NCBI RefSeq assembly: GCF_007655135.1
Contig: NC_045130.1
Span: forward strand, 13,950,001-14,014,000
Source of the DNA: Punica granatum
Taxonomy: Eukaryota; Streptophyta; Magnoliopsida; Myrtales; Lythraceae
Direction: 5' to 3'
Length of the DNA: 64,000 bases
This document shows, piece by piece, positions 33,740-48,236 of this stretch. Position numbers and translations under genes: made by a program. Within the stretch, counting starts at the first letter, position 1. Each line of letters starts with the position of its first letter. Below the pieces are notes generated by a model. The model did not search any database, was not told the DNA's origin, and worked only from the letters and a program-made list of their open reading frames with translations.

Positions 33740-35696
33740 ATGATGGCTGGGATTGCAATAGATGATGATTGGGGGCTCACTTCCTCTTATGCTGGTGTTC
33801 GGACGCTGGTTCTAGTGGGCAGGACAGGTAATGGTAAAAGTGCCACAGGGAACACTATTCTTGGGAGGAGGGCTTTCAAGTCGAGGGCTAGCTCGTCGGG
33901 GGTGACAAGCACCTGCCAGTTGCAGCAAACTGTCCTGCCTGATGGCCAGATTGTCAATGTAATTGACACTCCCGGTAATGATCTTTTAACAAACTTCTGC
34001 AGAATGAGATATTTCATGCATATTGAGAGGTTCTTAGCTAGGACATGTTTTGTAATTGCAGGGCTTTTCGATAGTTCTGCTGGAATCGGCGATGTTGGAA
34101 AAGAAATTGTCAGGTGTATCGATCTGGCCAAGGAAGGGATCCATGCTGTGGTTTTGGTCTTTTCTGTTAGGACCCGCTTTTCGGAGGAGGAAGAAGCTGC
34201 CTTCCATGCCCTGAGGACTTTGTTTGGAAACAAGATAGTCAACTACATGATTGCTGTGTTCACTGGTGGGGATGAACTTGAAGATAATGATGAAACTCTG
34301 GAAGATTACTTGGGTCGTGAGTGCCCACAGCCTTTGAAGGTGACCTCTACCTCTTTATGCAGTTAGATATTCATAGATCATTTAAAGTAAGTTGCAAACT
34401 CTGAGTAATTACAACAGGTGGTTTGATTGATATGCCACCTAGGGGATTCCAATTCCTAAATATAGATTTATCAGATTGCTTTATCTCTGATGACGCTGCT
34501 AAGCACAATCCAGTTTCAAGTCTCAACGTTGGCTAGAGAGATCAACTTGTTTTTAAATTTTAAGTATTTTGTAGTCTACTTTCAGAAATTTTGTTGAACT
34601 AAACTCGGTTTACTTCCAGTAAGATTGCCCAAGATTGAGTTTAGTAAAAGCTTTTGAGCTGCCTTTGTAAGATACAATGCAATAAAAATTACCAAGACGA
34701 CATTGACCATGAGTATCTTCTACTATTGCTGCTGCACACTGATATCTTGTAAAATATTTATTGAAGGATGTTCTTGCTCTCTGCGGGAACCGGCACGTTC
34801 TTTTCGATAATAAGACGAAGGATCAGGACAAGAAAATAGCCCAAGTTCGGGAGCTATTTTCCCTTGTCGATGCAGTGATAAGCCAGAATGGCGGAAAACC
34901 TTTTTCAGATGAGATATTTGCCGAAATGAGGGTAAGTAGAGCATGTAAAACTTAAAGCAAGTAAAATAAATGCTATTGCACTAACAATTTCCAAACTATG
35001 AGTGTTTGTTTGGCAGAAAGGAGCAAAGAAGCTCCAGGAGCAACAGGAAGCGGTTGGCTCTCTCAGAGGTTACAACCAAGGACAGATACTGAAGTTTAAG
35101 GAAGAGATCCAAAAATCTTATGATGAGCAGCTGAAGCGAATTTCTGAGATGGTATATTTTAGCGTACAGTTGTATTTCTGATCAACGGATTGATTTTTTT
35201 CCCCCTTTTTCTGTCTTTGTATTTCTGTGTCGTCATTGAAAAATTTAATGTTCACCGCAATGGCATTTCTGACAATTATATTCCAATATAAAATATGTTT
35301 TTGCGGAGTCTTTTAATCTTTTTTCCGGTAATTATGGATTTGTCTAAGATGCGTACTTATGTTTCGAAGGCTGTGATTATCTGCCATATCTCTCATCTGC
35401 TATTTAAGAGGAACATTTCTGGACTTGTTGGACTGAACTGTTTGGTGTGATTGCTTACTCTTTAGATTGAAACCAAGCTGAGAGTGGAGGTCAAGAGGCT
35501 CGAGCAGAAGTTGGCAGAGGAGCAGGCCGCTCGTGTGAGGACTGAAGAGCAAGCACAGTTGGCTCAGGCGAAGTCAAATGACGAGATTCATGATCTCAGG
35601 GAGAGGCTGCATAGAGCCGAGAGGGTCCGTCGGCTGCCCATACCGCTGCCCATACCGCTGCCCTTACCGCTGCCCCCACCATGCCCCATTCTATAA
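33740..35696 (+). CDS. AIG1/IAN-type GTPase, copy 4 (intact, 347 aa, CPIL end)
   Basis: Exons 33740-33974, 34062-34339, 34767-34931, 35017-35151 and 35466-35696. The predicted protein matches copy 3 throughout: P-loop, DTPG, conserved box, TGGD, coiled coil, Pro-rich 12-bp repeat tail and CPIL. Near identity, including in introns, implies a very recent duplication or sequence homogenisation. The flanking promoter version differs from copies 3 and 5 (deletion before the leader), so expression could differ. Confidence 0.9.
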
Positions 35697-36325
35697 TATG
35701 CAAGACCGGGATATCCTGGAGAATGTTTCGGTCTCGAAGATTTCGATATCCACTTGTGTTGTGATAGTAACCTATGGAATACTCTTGTGATTGCTCGTGT
35801 CATGTAAATGGATTTATGGCTTGCATTATTTGCGTATCATTTTAAGTTCACTAATGGTGCTTCCGTTATTCACTATCTACCCCAAAGATCTGTATGTCAG
35901 ATGAGACTATCCCTGCTTTAGTGCTCTGTAAATGATCGTAACAGGTCTAGTACGAAATTGATGTACATGTACTTAAAATGCGATCCTTTGTTATAATCGA
36001 ACCTGACTTCCATTCTTTCTCAGAATCAATCCATAAACATAGAATAATCTCTCGTATGTATAGTTCATTCATCAGTAGTACATACAAAATGCACACAAAC
36101 ACAGAGCCTTACATATTGTCCAATTAGTCCGATGGCCGTACTAATTCAGCAGTTGCAGGATGTTTATAGGCTTCGTTGCAGCTTTAATTACACACTCAAA
36201 CACCACCCTAACCCTTCATTGAAGGCAGCTTTTATAACCATACGTACTTCGCACACAGGGGATGCCTTTATCTAGAATCAGCTCGGGGGACTTCTACCTG
36301 CATAAACATGAAGGCAGGTACATTT

Positions 36326-36892
36326 AACTCCAAGGAGTTTTGTGAGACCGGTCAACCGAACATGCACATATATATATACATATAACCTATACAAATACAT
36401 GCTTATGTATATTACATGTAAATTATACACCATAAATTTTGTGGCTGGAAAAAATAAAATAAAATAAAAAGAGGGGTAGCAAGGGGCCCCACGTGTACTT
36501 CATTCTCTCCCTCAGTAATCCACCGCCATTGACCTTTTCTTTTCAATTTCTTGCTGTGTTCTCTACTGAAATAGTTGAAGGAAAAACAGAGCAGAACAGT
36601 GGGAGAGAGAGAGAGAGAGCTAAGGTGCAAAGTTAGAGGAGAATTGAGGGAAACGAAGTAAGGAGAGTCGGGATTTGGGAAACAAACCGCTGAAACTTGC
36701 AATTGCGTAGATAAACAACATGGTTTGGTATGTTCAAGCTGAAATAGTTGTGTTGGTTGTGTTTGTTTGTCTTATTTCTATTTGTTCTTTGGATTATCTT
36801 GCATGTGGGTAATATAGATTGTTTTATGTTGAATTTCACCTAAGCAACTAGAGGAGTTTAAGTTCCTACAATCATCTATGCCTTCTTGAAAG

Positions 36893-36929
<37 letters not shown>

Positions 36930-38940
36930 TATGCAGGCGTATATATAAACATATATATGCATATATCTTGTTCTTTGAGCCAATTGCAAATTAGAGGTTG
37001 GTAAAATAATTCCCAATAATGCCAATTCATTTTCTGACTGGGGAAGTGTTCTTGAATAGAAATTTTCCGTAGGATTAACTGAGGTTGCTTACTGTGAAGT
37101 TCAAGGGAAGTGTTGGAAGTGGAAATTTGTTTTGAGTAGTAAGTTGAATAAGTTGGATTGATAATTCGATATAGTATTTTAGGAGCTGAGTTTTGTCAAG
37201 GCAATTGGCTTGCCTTTATTGTGGTGCTGGAGTGTTTTATAGTTATTTTAATAAGCTAAAAATGTGGAGTTGTGTTCATGAGATGATAAGAACACTTGTC
37301 ATTTGCTTAGAGTTGGTTGTATGAGTTCACTAAGGCAACAAATTGAAGAAGTTAGATGTTTTTGCTTGATGGTTAATTGGGTATGGAGGCCAACTTTATT
37401 GGGTTGCTGCTTAGCTGCTTATTAACAATTGAATATCGAGCCTCTTCGAATTTACTAATTCAAAATAATTATGAGATAGTAACATGTTTTAATGAGGAAT
37501 TGAGGAGTAAGGAGAACTGAGCAATGATTGATGGATAATAACGAGTAGAGAGTGGGATGAACCTGTGTATGGAAGTAATTTTAGCTTTAATAAAAATGGA
37601 GAAACAATTAAACGGACTAGCATGTAATGTCATTATTATGCATATTATCTTATTCTTATGTGGGTGCTTGTGATTAATAGGAACAAGAGAGTTGAATTGA
37701 TGTATATTTATGCTTTTATTTGGTATATTATCTAACATTTGTGCTTGAATATGAATAGGGGCTGAGGAGACCGAGATTATACAACCAAACAGCTCGACTC
37801 ATTGAGTTATCGTTTTGAGGGGTCTTAGTGAGTACTTTCTTCCATCGTAAAATGATAGTAAATATTTATATGTGTTGTTATAGAAGTGGAGGTGACTAAA
37901 TGATTGAGGAATATAGTTGATATATGTGTTGAGTATGCTAGTATTATTGTGTGATTATAGCCATGAGGCCGCTGGACCAGGCGGAATAGCAAAAGGGGCA
38001 CGAACGGCCGCTGGACCCGGCGGAATATCAAAAAGGGGCACGAAGGGCCGCTGGACCCGGCGGAATAGCAAAAAGGGGCACGAACGGCCGCTGGACCCGG
38101 CGGAATAGCAAAAGGGGCACGAACAACCGCTGGACCCGGCGGAATAGAAAAAGGGGCCCCCTTATGAGATATGATGATGAAGATAGGCTTATAATTTACT
38201 TGAGATTTGTTTGTTGAGTTAGTTGTATGAACGGATTAGGTTGGTATTAGACTCAATATTGTGATAGAGTATATAGATACATATATATATATATATATTT
38301 GATTGTCTGTGAATTATGAATGTATTAATTCATTTTACTTTGAAATATCGTATTCACTGAGATGCAGCTCACCCCTGCATATATTTTTCCAGATGAGCTA
38401 GGAGCTAGACTAACCGCACAAGATATTTTTTGAACAACGGGGATTAGCGCAAAGGATCTTTTGCAGTAGAGCCACTCCTAGTATAAGTAGTAAGTTCTTG
38501 TAGAATGTTATAGTTATGTTACGATCTGAAACTTTTGTTTAGCTGGGCTAGTGATATGGCTGTGAAAAAGTACTCCCTTGAGAGTTATATACATATCAGA
38601 ACCTGCTGAATTGGTTATATGCCTTTGTATAGATTGCTGAATTGGTTAAATGTTTTGGGAGGTGGAAAGCATGTTATAAATGAATGGTTTATGTAATAAT
38701 GGATATCGAGAAAACATTGGAGAAACTTTGCTGAAATTTTAGGTCGTGACAAGTTTGGCTTAGTGGTAAGAAAGAGCTTAAATATCCACCCGATCCCAAG
38801 ATTCAAAACCCCTTGGAGCCACCGGAGCACCTTTGCCGTGATTACCCGTTTTGTGCGCCGCCGGGGGTTCACAGAGCCTCAGGGATTAGTAGGGCAAAGC
38901 CCGGACATCCCGAGTTAGCAAAAATAATAAATAAATAAAA
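36326..38940 (+). mobile_element. SINE split by a solo LTR (unit B)
   Basis: Same insertion as unit A. Target duplications at 36308-36325 and 38941-38958. Copied with the unit, not an independent insertion. Confidence 0.85.
36341..38751 (-). mobile_element. Solo LTR (2,411 bp) nested in the SINE (unit B)
   Basis: TGTGAGACC...GTGACA with AGTTT target duplications (36336-36340, 38752-38756). Five 39-40-bp repeats (about 37968-38158), two more than in unit A; longer (AT)n near 36898. Confidence 0.87.
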
Positions 38941-39050
38941 ATGAAGGCACGTACATTTTATTCTTGAACCAAGAACGGTACATGCTCTCATAACATCTTG
39001 TACATTAAACCTAAAGTACTATCAGCACTACCATGTCGTAGTACAATTCG

Positions 39051-39108
39051 ATGATCCACCAGCGTACATTTGATGACACTTCTTATAATAAATACGCTGG
39101 TGGATCAT
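39051..39108. repeat. Perfect hairpin (unit B)
   Basis: Same 16-bp arms and loop as in unit A. Confidence 0.88.
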
Positions 39109-39240
39109 AATATTTTTTTATGACACTTACTTATTAAAAGTACGATGATCCACCAGCAACTGAGCATTTAAAACGCCAGACGAGACGCTACAATTTCCAT
39201 AAAGTATCTAGACTAGTATGCATAGAATTATTGATTCATA

Positions 39241-40666
39241 CCCGAGATGGAGTTTCTTATCGGGATGAGAGTAGGAATTTCCACCCTCCAACATATTGGG
39301 AGGGAAGAAATTGCAGGAAGCCAACACCTGAATCGCATTCATCTCCTGGCCCATAACCATATTCACGTGTTCCATCCTCTCTATCTCAGCTATCTGTTTG
39401 TCCATGGTGATTCAAGAAAAGTCTGATTAGAAAATCCAAAATATGTAGAAAAACAAATTACGGTGTATGCATGGTATCATTAAGCGAATTTCATATATGC
39501 ATATATAGAGTATAGTAGAAATCTCATATGTGTATATAAAGATATTATGGAGAACATATTGCAGCTACGCACACGAATACGAGTTTTTACATACCTTGGT
39601 GCAAAGGTACACAGTTTCATTTTCCATCTCAATCTCCTGTGAAACAAATTATGAACTGATGAACAAGCTCTTGCTATAATGGAGATGGTGATGGAGCGTT
39701 TGCAAGATTAAGATACACAAAGAGAGAAGAAAGAGACATTGGATATATATATATAATACACACACACACACATATATATATGCTTAATCATACATATATA
39801 TATGATTACGTACCTTTTTCTGCGAGTACTCAATCTCAGCAAGCAGCATTTCATGCTGTTCGACATGGATGAAAACAAATCAGGAGTTGTCCAAGTAAGA
39901 GTAAAAATAGATGAACTACTAAAAGTAAAATTAAAAACAGGAATATCTATCGAAATTATGATGTTGTGAAAACTATATAGTAAATAATTACATTAGGGGA
40001 TTGCACTAAAAAAAAAAGATCATATAAGGGTTGCCTTCTTGGACCTAATTCTGGTGATTCCGCGCTCGAGCCTGTTCTCGAGCTGCTTCAGTTCCTTCAC
40101 GGAAAGGGCACTCAAAGAATCTCCCATCAAATGCCTGCCATGCATAATATGCACTATATAATCAGCACAAAGCCGGGTCACATAATGTTTTATGATACCT
40201 TATTGGCGTACAATATTTCTGTTTGTAGAACTTCATTCTTTGTAAGTAGTGCATACATAGTATAGTTCTACTGTGATATTGTTTGCCGAATTTGTCGATT
40301 TCAAGGAAAGTGGAAAAATCTTTGGGAAAGTAATTTATCTGTTACAGCATCTGTATCTGCTGCCTCAGCTTGGCTGATTCTTGTTGATAATACTGCATAT
40401 ATACAAAAAGATAAATTAGAGATATGTCATATATTGTGCATGGAAGGAACTGCACAAAATATATAAATCAGTTACTTATAGGAAAAAATGTGCAAATCTA
40501 GAGAAGGAAAGACGAAATCTGCTGCTTTTTTTCGATCTTTTGTAATAACTAGATCAGACAACGGCCACACGTAAATATTACCTGAGCATTGATCTCTGTA
40601 ACAGAAGTCGTGTTCCAACTGTCTGAGCTAGCCTTCTTATACCTCTCTATAGTTGTCTTGATGCTG
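39241..40666 (-). pseudogene. AGL11/SEEDSTICK-type MADS fragment (unit B)
   Basis: Duplicate of the unit A fragment with the same missing MADS exon, 8-nt deletion in the first K exon, GC donor after RIRSKK and lost stop after LHLG. I region exon 40666-40582; C-terminal exon 39393-39241. Confidence 0.88.
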
Positions 40667-43358
40667 CTAACCGATATATAATAACTTGTAAAGCTTAATA
40701 ATTTTCGATGATGTGATGCACGGGGTAAGTAAATATCTACTGGGTTACGTAATTACTGAACGTGGCAAAGATGTAGATAATGTACGCCAGCAGAGGAAAA
40801 ATACGATAACTAAAAAGGGCGAGTGACATATTACTCACAACTAGAAGGTTGTAAGATGATGATGATAATTCGATCAATTAACCATCGCGTCAATATTAAT
40901 AAAGCAACGATATGATCCATTACGTAATTAACTATCATTTGGAACCGATAATCCATAAAGGGATGTTTGTCCATGGTATCCGAATACTTCTAGCTAGACT
41001 CTAGCCAATCAGCTTTCGTGGAGTTAAAGGACATGAAAAAGTAATTCTGAGAAGAGAATAAACGTCGATTTTGTGCATGAAGGCTTTAAGAAGCGTAGAA
41101 TTTCCTGGAAAAATTATATCCTCTCTCTCTCTTGTTCAATCAATCTATCTTGTTTTAGTGGGAACTTTCCGATGGATACCAGGTACTAAGAAGTGAAATG
41201 CTTGTAATAATGAGAAGACATGGAGATTGGATGTCCCCCTACTCGGCTATATACCCACTATCAAGTCAAGATAAATAAAGAGAAAAGGCAAAGTCTTTTC
41301 CAAAACTTTTCTCAACGTATATCACATTTCTTTGCAAGAATTTATGTCATAAAGCAAAAATTAGATCGTGTCTAGACTAGAAAGAAAAAGAAAGGAGAAC
41401 AGGACAGAAAGGAAATAATAGAATACAACCCCAAGTACTTATAAGGGGAAAAAAATCCAATTATGAGGAGATTCTTTGAAATACATGAGGTACATATTTT
41501 CAGTGAGATTATAGGTATTCTCAATTTATTGGTTGATACTCATCTTATTTAAGCATTGTTCGACCCTAACCACAAGGCGCTTCTTGTGAGTTTTTATAAT
41601 GTATATTACTATTTGACAGATGAAGTAAAATAGATTCTATCTTTTTTTCGGTTCCAAGGAGATTTATATGATATCTTTAATTTCCAAGTTATATGAGCAT
41701 TCGATACGTCAATGGCTCTATCAATCATTCACCCCATGGGATTATTTGAAGTGACAATGAAACTCCAAACTCAGAATGTGTACATACGTATGTATATGTG
41801 CATGTATCTGCATGTAGGAAGCTCGGGAGAGACTGACATAAAATGAAAATGGTCGAGTATAACTCTTATGCTATCAGATGTTGGCAATACTTGATTAAAT
41901 GTATTTTGTATGTTCTAGAATTGCACATTCCAAAACAAGTACAATACAATGTCCTTATCTTTTGGTCGATTGAAAAATTGAGACAAAATAACTTCATACT
42001 CTTACATATAAACTCACGCTGTAATCCATTGAAAATAATTATCGTGCATGGGTTACATTTTTCTTTCCATAACGAAAGTTTATTTGATAGGGAACTGTTA
42101 TCTTTTACATATATGTTTTGTGCTCGAGAAAAGGAGGAATCGAGTTTTAAAATGAGGCTTTCTTTCTCTAGTCCCTTCCCATACATAGTGTTGATTAGAA
42201 AAATACACGAGTGATTAATTACTATCAATTAATAAAAAAATAGAATTAAAACTTGTACTCTTCAGAAAATAATAATTAATCATAACTAATCTTCTAACAA
42301 AGTTTTAAGATGTTTTTATTATGTTCAGTGTGCAAATTGAGCGCATATTATTAGAGCTACACACACGGACATATATATGTATATATATATTTATCTTTTG
42401 TTGTGTGCAGATCACGTGTAATATATATACTAAGAACATTTGTATTCAGATATTAACATCGCTCAAGGATTACAAAAACATAAAAAACCAAGCATAGCAA
42501 AAATTACAAGATCATACATATATATTCAATATGATTTATGTGTTTGTTAAAATAATTGGCCATTTTATGATCCATCGATCTGCATATATAATATCTATAG
42601 ATAATGGAGAAGAGATTATACATATATACTGCAAATTGCAATTTCTAAAATTTTATATGTGTATACGTCTGCATAATTTTCGTGGCCGGCTACTGCTCAA
42701 ATATGTAATTATACATTAGCTTAGTGGTCTGGCAGTATCATGATTGTCAAGCCTATAGAGCACTACTATAATATATTCACCTTCCAATAATTCGTAAGTA
42801 AAAATTATTATCAATTAGCCCACTTATCTGCCTCGATCAGTAGAATTGGCCACGAGGATTTTAGTCATACAATCAGTTTGTATATATACGAATTCCATTT
42901 GGATTTGTGTTGCATTTAAACAGGTACGTACCATTTGGTTTGAACAGAAACATGCATGCTCATCGCAATATATATGGAGGTCTTTCAATTCAAGCAATCA
43001 ATTGCTGCGATATTTTAGCAGTGACGCCCGAATGGTTAAATGTCTAATTAATCTGCAAGGATAGCATTAGAGTAACCGCGAAAACCGCATTTCACAACAA
43101 GACCTAGCCAGGGGCATGGATCAATATCTTGTACTGATCGGAAGACATAAGGCACAACTTATGTAATTGCTGAAATTATTATAGATCCAATTTATATGGT
43201 CCACCAAAGTTAAGATATCAATATGTTGGCTAGGAAGCTAAAGTTCGAGCATTTTTATGAGTATATATGTAATAAATGGAGCATTTACTATATCGATACT
43301 TTTATATCAAATTATCACCATTGCCAGAGGGCATTGATGCCAATTCACTTTGCTTTTT

Positions 43359-44189
43359 TATTAGATTTCCATTTGGGCTTATACGGACTTGGGTCCATAT
43401 CCACTTAAAAGTTCAAGTTTATAAATGGTGGTACCCAAGCCATATATTAATCCATGGATTTTCCTTTTCTTTTCCGATGTGGGATTTATCCCATTTTACT
43501 CCTCAACACCCGCCCTCACGTGCAATGTGTGGTCTATTTCTGCCTACACGTTATCACGTGCCCTTAAATACCCGTCCTCAACAATTGACCTCGAGCCGGG
43601 CTCATCTTCCGTGCTCGGGTGAGGGGGCACACTAACACGAGGCACACTCTTGGCTGCACTCGGACATACTGGGCCGAACGTGGTGTGAGTCCATGCGCAT
43701 ACGCGCCTAGGCATGCGGAAGCATAACCCGTTCTGATACCATATTAAATTTTCATTGGGCTTATACGGACCTTGGCCCATTTCCACTTAAAAGCTCGAGC
43801 TTTTAAATGGTGGTACCCAAGCCATATATTAACCCATGAATTTTCCTTTTCTTTTCCGATGTGGGATTTATCCCATTTTACTCCTCAACACCCGCCCTCA
43901 CGTGCAATGTGTGGTCTATTTCTGCCTACACGTTATCACGTGCCCTTAAATACCCATCCTCAACAATTGACCTCGAGCCGGGCTCATCTTCCGTGCTCGG
44001 GCGAGGGGGGACACTAACACGAGGCGCACTCTTGGCTGCACTCGGACATACTGGGTCTGGCGTGGTGTGAGTCCATGCGCATACGCGCGTAGGCATGCGG
44101 AAGCATAACCCGCTCTGATACCATATTAGATTTCCATTTGGGCTTATACGGACTTGGGCTCATATTCACTTAAAAGCTCAGGCTTATAT
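43359..44189 (-). mobile_element. Tandem TRIM retroelement (unit C)
   Basis: Three LTRs and two internal parts as in units A and B. Confidence 0.82.
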
Positions 44190-44934
44190 TATAAGGGGAA
44201 AAATGCGTAGAGGAAGAAGCAATTAAAAAAGAAGAAGAGAGAAGATAAAATAAGACGAAGGACCAGAAAAGGAATGGATCTCAATCATCACACTGTAGTC
44301 TGCAACTATAAGAACTTCTATTTATATTAAGCACAGTGGGGAATTCGTTAACATTACCCAGAATGGCATCATGTGCAATCAACATGATCCTTTGTTATAT
44401 TCGATCCCGACTTCCATTCTTTCTTAGTATCTCAATCCATAAACATAGAATAAGCTCTCATAAATAGTTCATTCGTCGATAGTTCGTGTACAAAATGCAC
44501 ACAAACACAGACAAAGGGTTCTACATTGTTCAATAGGCTTCATTGCTTTTTTAATAGTTTATTTACACACTCACACCCTTAATTGAGCAAATATTATTAT
44601 GAGTTATTACCATGTATGTATGTAATTCGCGCACAAAGAGATGCCTTCCTCCGGTATGAGCTCAGGGGACTTCTACCTGCCTAAATACCGAAATGCGTAC
44701 ATTTAAATTTTTTGAATCGAGATCAATACAATATGCTTTACATAAGACTTCGTACGTTGAACATGAACTACTACCGGTGGTACCATCCATATCCCAGTAC
44801 GATATGATAATCTGCCGTCATAAACGAAAATGTTCATTTGATATCATCAAGGGTTGATTCATACAGTTTAGTACTCATTCCCCTTAAATAAGGTATCAAA
44901 TTCGAGTTTTGTTCATAATATTTTTGTCTCTTAC

Positions 44935-45136
44935 TAGAAGTCTAACAATTCTTATTTTTTTTTCTTTTCTTTTGAGCATGTCTCTAGATTTGGTATTCAG
45001 AAGTTCAGTTCGAACTAGATGAATAAAAATCATTAGACTTTTGGATATTATGGCTAGTTCGGACTAGATTAATAAGAATCGTTAGACTTCTGGATACCAA
45101 GGCTAGAGACATGCTCAAAAGAAAAGAAAAAAAAGA
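44935..45136. repeat. Long inverted repeat upstream of AIG1 copy 5
   Basis: Same inverted duplication as at 19954-20154; nearly identical to the unit A version. Confidence 0.82.
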
Positions 45137-45244
45137 AAGTTCATATGGTTTTGGAGAAATTCCTCTTCACTCTCAAAGTTTTATAGAATTTATAAACGAA
45201 CAAGAAATTCTTTCGTGTGTTTTTTTTTTTTTTTGGAAACTCAT

Positions 45245-46271
45245 CCCCGCCACTGTCTCTCTCTCATCCTGTGGAGATCCGCCTCTGCACTCACCAGTGC
45301 ACGCAGCCACCGCCACAGCCGCCTCCCTCCCTTCACTCCCTGCGTTGCGTTTCTCTAGGGTTTTAGGTTAGGCCAAATCGGTACTGAGTGGGAAGTTCTT
45401 GAAGCCCATCATCAAGGTCTATGCCCCTCCAAGTCCTGCGGCAGGCAGGCAGCCGAGCAGCGAAATCTGGAGAGGCAGGGAGAAGCTCAGAGAGAGAGAG
45501 AGAGTGCTGGAATGAAAGTGGCTGAGATGGTTGGTCTGAAGCAGATAGCGGAGGAGGCGGAGGGAGGCGGACACCGGCAAACTGGAATTTGTCTAGATAG
45601 AACTATCGATCCGTACCGTAACCGGGATGGAGTTTCTTGTCGGGGTCGGGGTGAGATGGGAGTAAGAATTCATTCCCGCCCTCCAGCTTCAGTAGCAGCA
45701 TTCATTCCGAAAATGCCTTCCTTACCTTCTGCCGACGACCAAATCCGATTCATTCCTCTATCTGAAGTGATCCTCCTTCGTCTTCTTCACGGACGAGCAA
45801 GGAAGCGAATTTCTCCTTCCTTGTCTGATTACCTTACTTACGGTGGCTGAATTGCCGTTGATTCTTCTCTATAAGTGCTCTTCGTGCAACCGTTAATAAT
45901 CTATCGAGCTTCTCTACTTCCCTGGTAGTAGCTGATCGATCTTCTTATCTTATTGATGTCAGTGCTGCAAGATTGTTAGTGATGGTGTTCTGTTTATGCT
46001 CTAGAGACGAATTTCAGTGCCTTTCGTGTATGTTTGCTTGATAAGTCTTTCGAAATCCTGTGCTTAACTCCAAAGCTCGAGTCTTTTGTTCTTCTTTGAC
46101 AAACTACTGTGCAAAGGTTTTATTTTCGAAGCTAAATTCCCGATATAAGGCCTAGGAGACTGGTAAAAGTCGGAACTTTATCTAATTAGATTAGATGTGA
46201 GATTTGTTCATGCTCGGTATTGATGTTGAGGACATTTTGTATGACTCGCGATTATATCTATGTCTTGCAGT
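45245..46271 (+). promoter_or_regulatory. AIG1 copy 5 leader with 5'-UTR intron
   Basis: Matches the copy 3 leader, including the CT-rich stretch missing in copy 4. Leader open frame at 45512-45850. Probable 3' splice site 'tgtcttgcag' near 46271. Confidence 0.5.
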
Positions 46272-46291
46272 TGAAGTGAATTGGTTTTTAC

Positions 46292-48236
46292 ATGATGGCT
46301 GGGATTGCAATAGATGATGATTGGGGGCTCACTTCCTCTTATGCTGGTGTTCGGACGCTGGTTCTAGTGGGCAGGACAGGTAATGGTAAAAGTGCCACAG
46401 GGAACACTATTCTTGGGAGGAGGGCTTTCAAGTCGAGGGCTAGCTCGTCGGGGGTGACAAGCACCTGCCAGTTGCAGCAAACTGTCCTGCCTGATGGCCA
46501 GATTGTCAATGTAATTGACACTCCCGGTAATGATCTTTTAACAAACTTCTGCAGAATGAGATATTTCATGCATATTGAGAGGTTCTTAGCTAGGACATGT
46601 TTTGTAATTGCAGGGCTTTTCGATAGTTCTGCTGGAATCGGCGATGTTGGAAAAGAAATTGTCAGGTGTATCGATCTGGCCAAGGAAGGGATCCATGCTG
46701 TGGTTTTGGTCTTTTCTGTTAGGACCCGCTTTTCGGAGGAGGAAGAAGCTGCCTTCCATGCCCTGAGGACTTTGTTTGGAAACAAGATAGTCAACTACAT
46801 GATTGCTGTGTTCACTGGTGGGGATGAACTTGAAGATAATGATGAAACTCTGGAAGATTACTTGGGTCGTGAGTGCCCACAGCCTTTGAAGGTGACCTCT
46901 ACCTCTTTATGCAGTTAGATATTCATAGATCATTTAAAGTAAGTTGCAAACTCTGAGTAATTACAACAGGTGGTTTGATTGATATGCCACCTAGGGGATT
47001 CCAATTCCTAAATATAGATTTATCAGATTGCTTTATCTCTGATGACGCTGCTAAGCACAATCCAGTTTCAAGTCTCAACGTTGGCTAGAGAGATCAACTT
47101 GTTTTTAAATTTTAAGTATTTTGTAGTCTACTTTCAGAAATTTTGTTGAACTAAACTCGGTTTACTTCCAGTAAGATTGCCCAAGATTGAGTTTAGTAAA
47201 AGCTTTTGAGCTGCCTTTGTAAGATACAATGCAATAAAAATTACCAAGACGACATTGACCATGAGTATCTTCTACTATTGCTGCTGCACACTGATATCTT
47301 GTAAAATATTTATTGAAGGATGTTCTTGCTCTCTGCGGGAACCGGCACGTTCTTTTCGATAATAAGACGAAGGATCAGGACAAGAAAATAGCCCAAGTTC
47401 GGGAGCTATTTTCCCTTGTCGATGCAGTGATAAGCCAGAATGGCGGAAAACCTTTTTCAGATGAGATATTTGCCGAAATGAGGGTAAGTAGAGCATGTAA
47501 AACTTAAAGCAAGTAAAATAAATGCTATTGCACTAACAATTTCCAAACTATGAGTGTTTGTTTGGCAGAAAGGAGCAAAGAAGCTCCAGGAGCAACAGGA
47601 AGCGGTTGGCTCTCTCAGAGGTTACAACCAAGGACAGATACTGAAGTTTAAGGAAGAGATCCAAAAATCTTATGATGAGCAGCTGAAGCGAATTTCTGAG
47701 ATGGTATATTTTAGCGTACAGTTGTATTTCTGATCAACGGATTGATTTTTTTCCCCCTTTTTCTGTCTTTGTATTTCTGTGTCGTCATTGAAAAATTTAA
47801 TGTTCACCGCAATGGCATTTCTGACAATTATATTCCAATATAAAATATGTTTTTGCGGAGTCTTTTAATCTTTTTTCCGGTAATTATGGATTTGTCTAAG
47901 ATGCGTACTTATGTTTCGAAGGCTGTGATTATCTGCCATATCTCTCATCTGCTATTTAAGAGGAACATTTCTGGACTTGTTGGACTGAACTGTTTGGTGT
48001 GATTGCTTACTCTTTAGATTGAAACCAAGCTGAGAGTGGAGGTCAAGAGGCTCGAGCAGAAGTTGGCAGAGGAGCAGGCCGCTCGTGTGAGGACTGAAGA
48101 GCAAGCACAGTTGGCTCAGGCGAAGTCAAATGACGAGATTCATGATCTCAGGGAGAGGCTGCATAGAGCCGAGAGGGTCCGTCGGCTGCCCATACCGCTG
48201 CCCATACCGCTGCCCCCACCATGCCCCATTCTATAA
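46292..48236 (+). CDS. AIG1/IAN-type GTPase, copy 5 (intact, 343 aa, CPIL end)
   Basis: Exons 46292-46526, 46614-46891, 47319-47483, 47569-47703 and 48018-48236. Same protein as copies 3 and 4, except that one 12-bp repeat is lost in exon 5 (four residues fewer in the Pro/Leu tail), still in frame with CPIL. All GTPase motifs are intact. This is the only protein-level difference seen among the three array genes. Confidence 0.9.

Larger units (their letters stand above)
28752..41261 (+). repeat. Tandem unit B (about 12.51 kb)
   Basis: Near-identical to units A and C. It differs by five instead of three 39-bp repeats in its LTR (as C), by a deletion of about 40 bp just before the AIG1 leader (32720, unique to B), and by scattered single bases and SSR lengths. 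Confidence 0.93.
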
